A DNA stretch of 25,467 bases from Clostridiales bacterium (GTDB lineage Bacteria > Bacillota > Clostridia > Christensenellales > Aristaeellaceae): positions 1 through 25,467 of the forward strand of contig SFFS01000044.1 of assembly GCA_004557805.1 (NCBI GenBank), written 5' to 3'. Made by a program: the position numbers and the translations under genes. The number at the start of each line of letters is the position of its first letter. The first letter of the stretch is position 1. The notes beneath the pieces were generated by a model, which made no database searches, was not told the origin of the DNA, and saw nothing but the letters and a program-made list of their open reading frames with translations. Shown in pieces: positions 14,433-21,711 of the stretch.

Positions 14433-15722
14433 TTACTCCCCCTTACGCGGCACCGGAATCATCCACACGAGCACGAACCTGCCGTCCTCAGTGCGGATGG
14501 TCAGCGCGCCGTTATGCTTTTCAACAATTCTGCGAATGTTCATCAGGACGTAGCCATGCGCGGCCTGATCGTTTTTTGTGGAGCGATACGCGCCGTTTTC
14601 CATAATCAGCTTATGGCTGTAAGGGTTTTCCGCCTTGACGACCAGATTGCCGTTCATCTCGCCGCCGGAGAGATGGATATACCGCGCCCGAATCCCCTCA
14701 TTCTGCACGGCTTCAATCGCGTTATCGATGCAGTTCGCGAACAGCGTGCATATTTCAACCGGACTGAGAAAATCGAGCTGCCGCAGCGACAGATACGCCG
14801 TCAGCTCAATCCCCTTTTCGCGGCAGATCTGCTGCTTCATCGAAAGAATCAGATCCACCGTTGCGTTGCCTGTCTGAAACTGTGGCTCAATCTCCGAAAA
14901 CGCACCGTGCAGGCCGCTGACATATGCGCTGACCGCCTCTGTTCCGGCCATTTTCTCCAGCACAGCGAGATGGTTCCGCATATCATGATACATCCCGCGC
15001 ATCGCTTCGTCGTTCTGCTTCTCCTTCAGAAACAGCTGATACTGCATATTCAGCTGGTTCGCCGCGCTCTCGCTTTCCTGTTTGTATTTGCTCATTTTGA
15101 AATAGGATTCCGTGCCTACAAGAATCAGCAGCGCTGACAGGCCGAAAAACACCACCAGAAGCTGAATCGTCGCCGTTCCCCGCACGCTGCGCAGCGCGTT
15201 CAGCTCGTCCATATATTCATATATGACCAGATTGGCCAGAAAACACGTCGCCGCCGGAAAAGTGCCGATCAGCAGTTCGTAGATGCCGATTGTCCTGCCG
15301 TCGGCGATTTCAACGCCGCGTTTTTTCATCAGAACCACCGATCCTGCGCGGCACAGGCCGGCCGCCGCAACCAGCGCAGGCCGGTTTTCCCAGCCGAAGT
15401 AACGGAAAACAATCTGCACGCAGCTGAACCACACGCCCATGAGGATCGTATAGAACACGGACAGATACAGCGCGTAACTCGCGCTGATATTCAAAAACGC
15501 AAGCGCCCAGAGCGCGTAAAAGATAACGAATATCAGGTAGCGCACCAGCGTTGCAGCCAGCGTGCGCTCGAACGGCTGATACAGCAGCAGAAGCCCTGCA
15601 AGCAGCACCGGCAGAGAAATCGCCGCGCTGACGCGCCGCTTCAGCCCGTATGTCAGATAATAAAAGCAGCCGCCGAACACCGCCAGATAAATCGCCCGAA
15701 CCAGAACGCTCGTCCAACTCAT
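14433..15722 (-). CDS. GHKL-type sensor histidine kinase (AgrC/LytTR-system type)
   Basis: A 429-residue membrane kinase. The start is the ATG at 15720-15722, forming an ATGA overlap with the stop of the response regulator gene; the longer upstream frame is not coding. Residues 1-205 hold about six hydrophobic segments and form the sensor. A coiled region (about 208-240) leads to the phosphorylation box MYHDMRNHLAVLEKM with H246. The N-box is LFANCIDNAIEAV (327-339), and a G-box-like AHGYVLMNIRRIV (388-400) completes the ATP site. This is the AgrC/ComD-like GHKL_5 layout. The signal is unknown; peptide signals are typical of the family. The gene meets the glycerate kinase gene end to end with only 29 bases between. 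Confidence 0.88.
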   Translation of the reverse strand: MSWTSVLVRAIYLAVFGGCFYYLTYGLKRRVSAAISLPVLLAGLLLLYQPFERTLAATLVRYLIFVIFYALWALAFLNISASYALYLSVFYTILMGVWFSCVQIVFRYFGWENRPALVAAAGLCRAGSVVLMKKRGVEIADGRTIGIYELLIGTFPAATCFLANLVIYEYMDELNALRSVRGTATIQLLVVFFGLSALLILVGTESYFKMSKYKQESESAANQLNMQYQLFLKEKQNDEAMRGMYHDMRNHLAVLEKMAGTEAVSAYVSGLHGAFSEIEPQFQTGNATVDLILSMKQQICREKGIELTAYLSLRQLDFLSPVEICTLFANCIDNAIEAVQNEGIRARYIHLSGGEMNGNLVVKAENPYSHKLIMENGAYRSTKNDQAAHGYVLMNIRRIVEKHNGALTIRTEDGRFVLVWMIPVPRKGE

Positions 15723-16432
15723 AGAAACTGATCCCCCCAGAAAACCGTCAGCCTTTCCTTGAGCGCCTTTTTCCTGTGCTTGCTCAGGGGAATCAACGCG
15801 CCGCTGAGCAGACGAATGTCCTGCTGCTGCACGGTCTGTATCTCGCGCATGTTCACCAGGAACGCGCTGTGGCAGCGGAAAAAGTCGTGCTTTTCCAACG
15901 CTGTTTCCACATCGCGCATCGAGGAATGGCACTCTGCCTCGCCCTGCCGCGTATGGAGGACGACATGCCCGCTGCACGTCTCGGCGTATACGATGTCGCG
16001 CGCCGCAATGCGCAGCGTCTCCCCCTTGCCCCGGATGCTGACGAACACCTCCTTGCGCCGGTGAATCTGCCGGACGGCCTCGCCCGCCACCCGCGCAACC
16101 GCCTCGTATGTCAGCGGCTTGAGCAGGAACCGGAACGCTGCAACCTCATACCCTTCCAGCGCATATTGGACATAATTCGTCACGAAAATAATCGTCATTT
16201 CCTTGTCCTTCTCGCGCACGCTCCGCGCCACGTCGATGCCGTTCATCGCGGGCATCTGAATATCGCTGATAAGCATGTCGAAAGCGGAATAGTCCGTCTC
16301 GAGGAATTCCCTTCCGGATTCAAACGAGCGGATCTGCAATTCCAGCCCTTCCCGCCGGGCGAATCTCGTCAGATGGGCGTTCAGCGCCTCGCGTACCCGG
16401 CTATCGTCATCCAGAATTGCAATTCCAATCAT
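15719..16432 (-). CDS. LytTR-family response regulator
   Basis: A 237-residue regulator. The start at 16430-16432 gives the canonical receiver opening MIGIAILDDDSRV. The receiver domain (1-120) has D8-D10, phospho-acceptor D57 (ISDIQMP), T85 and K105. The C-terminal LytTR DNA-binding domain (about 133-232) is recognised by RIAARDIVYAETCSGHVVLHT and FFRCHSAFLVNMREIQTV. It forms a two-component pair with the overlapping GHKL kinase gene. LytTR proteins activate promoters through pairs of short repeats, and such a repeat may be present before the divergent flavoprotein gene. Target control is inference. Confidence 0.9.
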   Translation of the reverse strand: MIGIAILDDDSRVREALNAHLTRFARREGLELQIRSFESGREFLETDYSAFDMLISDIQMPAMNGIDVARSVREKDKEMTIIFVTNYVQYALEGYEVAAFRFLLKPLTYEAVARVAGEAVRQIHRRKEVFVSIRGKGETLRIAARDIVYAETCSGHVVLHTRQGEAECHSSMRDVETALEKHDFFRCHSAFLVNMREIQTVQQQDIRLLSGALIPLSKHRKKALKERLTVFWGDQFL

Positions 16433-16464
16433 TTCCGCCGCTCCCTGCCGCAAAAGTTTTTCTT

Positions 16465-16492
16465 ATTGTATCGCAAACCGTCCCGCTCGCAA
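16465..16492 (-). promoter_or_regulatory. Promoter of the two-component operon
   Basis: On the - strand TTGCGA (16487-16492) and TACAAT (16465-16470) are separated by 16 bases, about 35 bases before the response regulator start. It is a moderate match. Confidence 0.45.
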
Positions 16493-16515
16493 AAGATTGA
16501 TTCGTGAAAAAATGT

Positions 16516-16583
16516 CCAGTTATGCGCGCAAAACGCCCAAACAGTTCACAGCGCTTGCATCGCGTGCAGAAAAACGATATATT
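16516..16583 (+). promoter_or_regulatory. Flavoprotein promoter with candidate LytTR sites
   Basis: TTGCAT (16555-16560) and TATATT (16578-16583) are separated by 17 bases. Upstream, ACAGTTCAC (16541-16549) matches 8 of 9 positions of the LytTR consensus, and a weaker CCAGTTATG lies at 16516-16524. Their 25-base spacing is longer than the usual 21-22. A CATAAT at 16613-16618 is an alternative -10. Confidence 0.4.
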
Positions 16584-16636
16584 TTTGACGATGGCTGTGC
16601 GTCTGTTCCGGCCATAATACGCTTTAGGAGGATAAA

Positions 16637-18487
16637 ATGAAAAAGCTCTTTGCATTGCTCCTGACGTTTGCGCTGCTGTGCTCCACGGCATATGCGGCCG
16701 CGTATACCCCCGGCGTCTACACCGCCTCCGAATTCGGCATGAACGGCGATGTAACGGTTACGATGACCTTCTCCGACGCGCAGATCACGGACGTGACCGT
16801 GGCCGGCGAAAAGGAGACCCCCGGCATCGGCACGCTGGTGCTGGACGCGCTTCCGGCGGCGATTCTCGAGGCGCAGAGCGCGGACGTTGACGCAGTGAGC
16901 GGCGCGACGATCACCAGCGAAGCGCTTTTGAAGGCCGCGGCTGCCTGCATCGCGCAGGCGGCGGGCAGCGAAGCCGACGCGCAGGAAGCCGAAGAAACCG
17001 CCCTGCAGGCCGATGTGATCGTCGTCGGCGCGGGCGCGGCGGGCCTTTCAGCGGCGTATGCCGCCGCTGAAAAAGGCGCGAGCGTCATCGTGCTGGAAGC
17101 CAACGGCCGCTCGGGCGGTTCCGCCATCCTTTCCGGCGGCAACCTGAACGGGTTCAATGAAGAAATCCGCGAAGCTCTCGGCCGCAACGACAAAGACGTC
17201 GAAGTCTATCTGAACTACACCGCCGACGATTTCCCGGCGGAATACGCCGGCGATCTCGCCGCCGTTCAGGCCGACGTGAAGGCCTATCTGGCCGATCCAT
17301 CCATCACCGCCGCCTATGACAGCGTAGAGCGCGTCATGCTCGATCACTACAACAAGGGCAAGGGCAAGGATCTGGACGGCGTGCCCGCCACGCTCGATTA
17401 CGACTATATCCGCAAGGCCGTTGAAGCCAACGAAGAAATTTACCAGTGGCTCGTTTCCGAGGGCGTGACCTTCAAGGCACCCACCACCAAGCACTACGTC
17501 ACCCCCAACAACAAGGGCGCGGAACTGATGGGCGTGCTGCTCAACACCGCGGAAAAGGCCGGCGCGCAGGTCGTTTACAATACGCGCGCGGTCGAACTCG
17601 TGACCGATGAAAACGGCAAGGTTTCCGGCGTGACCGCCGTTGTCGACGGCAAAAACGTGACCTACTCCGCCTCCAAGGGCGTCGTCATCGCCACCGGCAG
17701 CTTCTCCGCCAACCTCGAAATGGTTGCGGAATATCAGAACGTCGGCAAGGGCATTTCCACCAACACCGGCTCCTCCAACCCGGCCACCAACATCGGCGAC
17801 GGCATCGTCATGGCGGAAGCCGTCGGCGCGAAGCTGTACGACATGCAGTTCGTCGGCTTCATCTGGAGAGGCTATCGCTCCCTGGCCACGACGGCCGAAG
17901 CAGGCGTGCTGGGCGGCGCCAAACAGCTGGCTGTGAATGAAGAAGGCAAGCGCTTTGTCAACGACGCGGCCGCGAACGTGCAGGGCGCCGCAATCCAGCA
18001 GACGGACGCGATTGCAAACCTCGTCGGCGATAAGAAAATGTACGATGCGATCGAGGCCAACACCGCGGGCCTAGCCGCCGATCTGGAAGCGCGCGGCGTG
18101 CTCTTCATGGGCGATACGCTTGAAGAAGCCGCCGAAAAAGCCGGCGTAGACGCCGCCGCGCTTGCCGAAACGGTCGCCGCGTTCAACGCGATGGTTGAAA
18201 ACGGCAGCGATCCCGACTTTGGCCGCACGGAATTCAACGGCCAGGTGCTGGAAGCCCCGTTCGTCATCGCCAAGGCGCAGGCCGTCAACCACCTGACCTA
18301 CGGCGGCGTCGCCACCGACCTGGACGCGCGCGTGCTGCGTGAAGACGGCTCCGCCATCCCCGGCCTGTACGCCGCGGGCGACGTTGTCGCGGGCTTCGAA
18401 GGCTATGCGCATCAGACCGGCGAATGCCTGACGATCGTAATGTATTACGGCCGTCTGGCCGGCGAAAACGCCGTCGCGGAAAACTGA
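16637..18487 (+). CDS. Exported FMN- and FAD-dependent reductase (fumarate/urocanate reductase-like)
   Basis: A 616-residue exported protein with a Sec signal peptide (about 1-21). An FMN-binding domain (25-108) contains D85-A-V-S88-G89-A90-T91, a match to the Dxx(S/T)GAT site where ApbE attaches FMN covalently to Thr. A linker leads to an FAD domain of the fumarate reductase/succinate dehydrogenase flavoprotein family, with GAGAAGLSAA (131-140) and the C-terminal GLYAAGDV (576-583). Related proteins are extracytoplasmic terminal reductases. The Arg of the NRLGG motif that binds a substrate carboxylate in fumarate reductases is replaced by AHQTGE (591-596), and HHTMGG appears as NHLTYGG (551-557), so fumarate is unlikely. 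No heme motif and no apbE are present. The gene is divergent from the LytTR system. The start follows TTTAGGAGG. Confidence 0.88.
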   Translation: MKKLFALLLTFALLCSTAYAAAYTPGVYTASEFGMNGDVTVTMTFSDAQITDVTVAGEKETPGIGTLVLDALPAAILEAQSADVDAVSGATITSEALLKAAAACIAQAAGSEADAQEAEETALQADVIVVGAGAAGLSAAYAAAEKGASVIVLEANGRSGGSAILSGGNLNGFNEEIREALGRNDKDVEVYLNYTADDFPAEYAGDLAAVQADVKAYLADPSITAAYDSVERVMLDHYNKGKGKDLDGVPATLDYDYIRKAVEANEEIYQWLVSEGVTFKAPTTKHYVTPNNKGAELMGVLLNTAEKAGAQVVYNTRAVELVTDENGKVSGVTAVVDGKNVTYSASKGVVIATGSFSANLEMVAEYQNVGKGISTNTGSSNPATNIGDGIVMAEAVGAKLYDMQFVGFIWRGYRSLATTAEAGVLGGAKQLAVNEEGKRFVNDAAANVQGAAIQQTDAIANLVGDKKMYDAIEANTAGLAADLEARGVLFMGDTLEEAAEKAGVDAAALAETVAAFNAMVENGSDPDFGRTEFNGQVLEAPFVIAKAQAVNHLTYGGVATDLDARVLREDGSAIPGLYAAGDVVAGFEGYAHQTGECLTIVMYYGRLAGENAVAEN

Positions 18488-18501
18488 CGCAAAATTCGCA
18501 C

Positions 18502-18543
18502 GCGCCGGTACTGGTCTCCGGACCGGTACCGGCGCTTTCATTT
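18502..18543 (+). terminator. Rho-independent terminator after the flavoprotein gene
   Basis: GCGCCGGTAC (18502-18511) and GGTC (18513-18516) pair with GACC (18521-18524) and GTACCGGCGC (18526-18535), joined by one U-G wobble, around a TCCG loop. TTTCATTT follows. It lies 14 bases after the stop codon. Confidence 0.8.
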
Positions 18544-18547
18544 CCGG

Positions 18548-18576
18548 TTGCATTCCCCCGCGCCGTCTGTCATAAT
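18548..18576 (+). promoter_or_regulatory. Promoter of the ROK kinase gene
   Basis: TTGCAT (18548-18553) and CATAAT (18571-18576) are separated by 17 bases, just after the preceding terminator and about 70 bases before the start codon. Confidence 0.55.
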
Positions 18577-18645
18577 GAAGGCAGACAGCTTTTTCGGCGC
18601 AATGCGCCCGCAAAATGCCGAACCCTTCCTGCGGAGGAATACTTC

Positions 18646-19542
18646 ATGAACGATACAAGCCCGCTTTATCTCGGTCTGGATCTCGGCGGCACCAAATGCG
18701 CGCTGGTCACTGGCACGGAGGATTGCCGCGTGCTCTCCCGCGATGAAATTCGCACGGCGGATTTTCCCGATTGGCATGGCGCGCTCGACGCGCTCCTGCG
18801 CCGCGCGCCGCGCGGGCCTTTTCGCGCCGTCGGCGTAAGCTGCGGCGGCCCGCTCGATCCGTCCCGCGGCCTGATTCTTTCGCCGCCGAATCTTCCCGGC
18901 TGGGACGATGTGCCCATCGTGCAAACGCTAGAGGAGCGCTTGGGCGCGCCCGCCTTCCTGCAAAACGACGCGAACGCCTGCGCGCTGGCCGAGTGGCGCT
19001 TCGGCGCGGGCCGTGGCTGCCGGAACATGGCGTTTCTCACCTTCGGCACGGGCCTGGGCGCGGGGCTGATCCTCGACGGCAGGCTCTACGCCGGCACGAA
19101 CGACATGGCGGGTGAAATCGGCCATATCCGCGCCGCGGAGGACGGTCCTTCCGGCTATGGAAAACGCGGCTCGTTCGAGGGCTTCTGCTCCGGCGGCGGC
19201 ATCGCGCAGCTGGCGGGCATGAGCGCGCGCGAGGCCGTACAGCGCGCTGACGCGGGCGACGGAGCGATGCGCGCCGCGCTGCGCCAAAGCGCGGAAAAGC
19301 TCGGACTGTGCCTCGCCCTGCTGATCGATCTGCTGAACCCGGAACGCATCGTCATCGGCAGCATCTATGCGCGCGCCGAGCGCTATTTCCGCCAGGACGC
19401 GCTGCGCGTCGTCGAACGCGAGGCGCTGCGGCGTTCCAGCGCCGCGTGCCAGATTCTCCCGGCGCAGCTGGGAGACGCAATCGGCGATTACGCCGCGCTC
19501 AGCGTCGCCATCGACGGGCTGGCGCAGAAAAACGTGCGGTAA
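18646..19542 (+). CDS. ROK-family sugar kinase lacking the zinc cysteines
   Basis: A 298-residue kinase with the ATG at 18646 fixed by GGAGGAA six bases upstream. The N-terminal phosphate loop is LGLDLGGTKCAL (9-20), the catalytic base D108 sits in QNDANA (106-111), and the second phosphate motif is TFGTGLGAG (132-140). EIGH (157-160) supplies the sugar-contacting E and the H of the ROK signature. The usual CxCGxxGCxE zinc motif is changed to SGYGKRGSFE (169-178): all three Cys are lost while H160 and E178 remain. ROK kinases phosphorylate glucose, N-acetylmannosamine, fructose or similar sugars in the cytoplasm. No transporter or sugar enzyme is adjacent, so the substrate is undetermined. 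Confidence 0.88.
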   Translation: MNDTSPLYLGLDLGGTKCALVTGTEDCRVLSRDEIRTADFPDWHGALDALLRRAPRGPFRAVGVSCGGPLDPSRGLILSPPNLPGWDDVPIVQTLEERLGAPAFLQNDANACALAEWRFGAGRGCRNMAFLTFGTGLGAGLILDGRLYAGTNDMAGEIGHIRAAEDGPSGYGKRGSFEGFCSGGGIAQLAGMSAREAVQRADAGDGAMRAALRQSAEKLGLCLALLIDLLNPERIVIGSIYARAERYFRQDALRVVEREALRRSSAACQILPAQLGDAIGDYAALSVAIDGLAQKNVR

Positions 19543-19572
19543 CGGCTTTTTCAGGCGCTCTGCGCCGCAAAA

Positions 19573-19603
19573 AAATGCTCCCCGTGGAATGCGGAGAGCA
19601 TTT
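19573..19603. terminator. Bidirectional terminator between convergent genes
   Basis: AAATGCTC (19573-19580) pairs with GAGCATTT (19596-19603), with an inner CCG/CGG helix. On the - strand seven T residues follow, giving a strong terminator for the aldo/keto reductase gene. On the + strand CTATTGATTTT follows, serving the ROK gene. Confidence 0.8.
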
Positions 19604-19629
19604 CTATTGATTTTCGGCCGATTAGCCGG

Positions 19630-20760
19630 TTATTTCAGCATTTCCGTAAACGCCTTGAGCGCTTCCGAAATTTTGATCTTCTGCGGGCACACCTTCTCGC
19701 AGCTGCGGCAGCCGAGGCAGGCCGACGGCTGTTTTTCCTTCGGCAGAGCAGAAAGCGCCATGGGCGCAAGGAACCCGCCGCCGGAATAGCTGTGCTCGTT
19801 ATACAATTCCAGCAGCCACGGAATGTTCAGCCCGCGCGGGCAGTGCGTGGTGCAGTAACGGCAGGCTGTGCAGGGCACGGTGCCGCGCGAGGTCATCTCT
19901 GCCGCGATGGCGCGGAGCGCCGCCAGATCCTCCTCGGAGAGCGGCTGCATGGTTTCGTAGGTGGCGATGTTTTCCTTCACCTGTTCAAGGCTCGTCATGC
20001 CCGAAAGCGTCACCGTTACGCCCTCGATTCCCTGCAGGAAGCGGAACGCCCATTCCGCCGCTGGCCAGTCCGGATGCAGCGCGCGCAGCCTGGCAAGGTT
20101 CGCGTCGGACAGCTTCGTCAGGCTGCCGCCGCGCACCGGCTCCATCACCCAGACGGGGATGTTCCATTCGCGCAGCAGTTCCACCTTTGCCTGCGCGTTC
20201 TGGAAGTTCCAATCGAGCCAGTTCAGCTGAATCTGGCAGAACTCTATATCCTTGCCGTATGCGTCGAGGAAGCGCTTCATCGTCTCGAGGTTGCCGTGCG
20301 CGGAGAACCCCAGATGACGGATGCGCCCCTGCCGTTTCTGCTCCATCAGATAGGCGTACAGTCCGATGCTTTCATCGAGATACGCGTCGATATTCATCTC
20401 GCACACATTGTGGAACAGATAGAAATCGAAATACTCCACGCCGCATTTTTTCAGCTGCGTCTCAAAAATTTCTTCTTTATGCGGGAGCGTCGAAAGATCG
20501 TATCCGGGGAATTTCGAGGCGAGATAATAGCGCTCGCGCGGATAGCGGCTCAACAGATGCTGCGCCGCATACTCCGAATTTCCGCTATGATATCCCCATG
20601 CGGTGTCGAAATAGTTTACGCCGTGGCTGAAAGCATAGTCGAACATCTCCGCCGCCTGCGCTTCGTCCACCCGCGCGTCGTCGCCGTCGATTACGGGCAG
20701 CCGCATCATGCCGAACCCCAGCGCGGAAAGCTTTTCTCCTCGAAACTCCTTGTACTGCAT
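19630..20760 (-). CDS. Aldo/keto reductase with two C-terminal [4Fe-4S] motifs
   Basis: A 376-residue protein with AAAGGAA ten bases upstream of the ATG. The N-terminal (beta/alpha)8 barrel has the catalytic tetrad D52, Y57, K83 and H117. A C-terminal ferredoxin-like extension carries CTACRYCTTHCPRG (C297, C300, C303, C307) and CLGCRSCEKVCPQK (C348, C351, C354, C358), each a full [4Fe-4S] site. This form is common in anaerobes, and its physiological substrate and electron partner are largely unknown. It is cytoplasmic. The gene stands alone between two terminators and is preceded by a promoter of the MerR-controlled kind, suggesting induction by an aldehyde, metal or oxidative signal. Confidence 0.92.
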   Translation of the reverse strand: MQYKEFRGEKLSALGFGMMRLPVIDGDDARVDEAQAAEMFDYAFSHGVNYFDTAWGYHSGNSEYAAQHLLSRYPRERYYLASKFPGYDLSTLPHKEEIFETQLKKCGVEYFDFYLFHNVCEMNIDAYLDESIGLYAYLMEQKRQGRIRHLGFSAHGNLETMKRFLDAYGKDIEFCQIQLNWLDWNFQNAQAKVELLREWNIPVWVMEPVRGGSLTKLSDANLARLRALHPDWPAAEWAFRFLQGIEGVTVTLSGMTSLEQVKENIATYETMQPLSEEDLAALRAIAAEMTSRGTVPCTACRYCTTHCPRGLNIPWLLELYNEHSYSGGGFLAPMALSALPKEKQPSACLGCRSCEKVCPQKIKISEALKAFTEMLK

Positions 20761-20796
20761 AGGTTTTCCATTCCTTTCATGCGTTTTGCAGAGGAT

Positions 20797-20827
20797 AGTA
20801 TAACACTAAAGTCAACTTCAGGTGCAA
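20797..20827 (-). promoter_or_regulatory. MerR-type promoter with 19-base spacer and dyad
   Basis: On the - strand TTGCAC (20822-20827) and TATACT (20797-20802) are separated by 19 bases. The spacer is centred on CT-x-AAGT-xx-ACTT-x-AG (20806-20821). A long spacer filled by such a dyad is the hallmark of promoters activated by MerR-family regulators. Confidence 0.7.
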
Positions 20828-20883
20828 GAGGTTTCTTTCATTTTTTCCGCGCATACGCGCGGATTTTTCGGCGTTATCGCACA

Positions 20884-20920
20884 AAAAATCCCTTTGCCGT
20901 CGAAATTGCCGCGGCAAAGG
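20884..20920 (-). terminator. Terminator of the transporter-aldolase operon
   Basis: CCTTTGCCG (20891-20899) and CGGCAAAGG (20912-20920) form a 9-bp stem; on the - strand GATTTTTTG follows. It lies 26 bases after the aldolase stop codon. Confidence 0.75.
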
Positions 20921-20946
20921 AATTTTATACGCTTTATTTCCGCGCG

Positions 20947-21711
20947 TCAGGCCTTCACGCCTTCCAGCTGCGCGGTCACGGAATCGGCGAAGAACGCCAT
21001 GTCGTCCAGGATGGTGACGTACCGGAAGCCCTGCTCGACGCGGCGGCGCGCCAGATCAATCCGCGGCGCGACAATGCCCGGAATCACGCCCGCCTCGTTG
21101 CAGACGTCCAGCACGTGCTGAATGGCCTTTTCAACGATCGGATGCTCCGTCTGCCCCGGCACACCCAGCGCCTGCGAAAGATCGAACGCGCCGATAAACA
21201 CGGCGTCCACGCCGGGAACTCGCGCAATCTCTTCGATATTTTCCAGGCCCTGCTTCGATTCGCACATGACGGCGATCAGCGTCTCTTCATTGCTGACGCG
21301 GCGGTAATCGTTGATGCGGCCCCACGCGGTGCCGCGGCCGCCGGACATGCCGCGAATGCCGTCGGGCATGAACTTCATCGCTTTCACAATCGCCTCCGCC
21401 TGCGCGGCGGTGTGCACCATGGGCACCTGCACGCCGTAGGCGCCGATGTCCTGATAGCGCGACATGTTCTTGGGCGTATCGTCCGGCACGCGCACGATGG
21501 GCGTCATGCCGTACACCTCGGCCGCGCGCATCATCGCGACGACCGTTTCAATGTTGGAAGCCGTATGCTCGGTATCGAGAATGACGAAATCAAACCCGGT
21601 CACGCCCAGCACTTCCACAACCTCCGGGCAGGGCGCGGTTACGAACGCGCCGAGCTGCGCCTTGCCGGCCTTGAGGTTTTCCTTGAGTTTGTTATGAAAC
21701 GTATAAGCCAT
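20947..21711 (-). CDS. HpcH/HpaI-family class II pyruvate aldolase
   Basis: A 254-residue enzyme of normal family length. Conserved active-site residues are H49 (LDTEHT), R74 (IVRVP), metal ligands E151 (MCESKQG) and D177 (GAFDLS). Also present is the glycine-rich GIRGMSGGRG segment. The family cleaves 4-hydroxy-2-oxo acids such as 2,4-dihydroxyhept-2-enedioate or 5-keto-4-deoxyglucarate into pyruvate plus an aldehyde, in the cytoplasm with a divalent metal. Its start overlaps the tctA stop by one base (TAATG), so it belongs to the transport operon, suggesting that it cleaves the imported acid or a product of it. The exact substrate is inference. Confidence 0.92.
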   Translation of the reverse strand: MAYTFHNKLKENLKAGKAQLGAFVTAPCPEVVEVLGVTGFDFVILDTEHTASNIETVVAMMRAAEVYGMTPIVRVPDDTPKNMSRYQDIGAYGVQVPMVHTAAQAEAIVKAMKFMPDGIRGMSGGRGTAWGRINDYRRVSNEETLIAVMCESKQGLENIEEIARVPGVDAVFIGAFDLSQALGVPGQTEHPIVEKAIQHVLDVCNEAGVIPGIVAPRIDLARRRVEQGFRYVTILDDMAFFADSVTAQLEGVKA

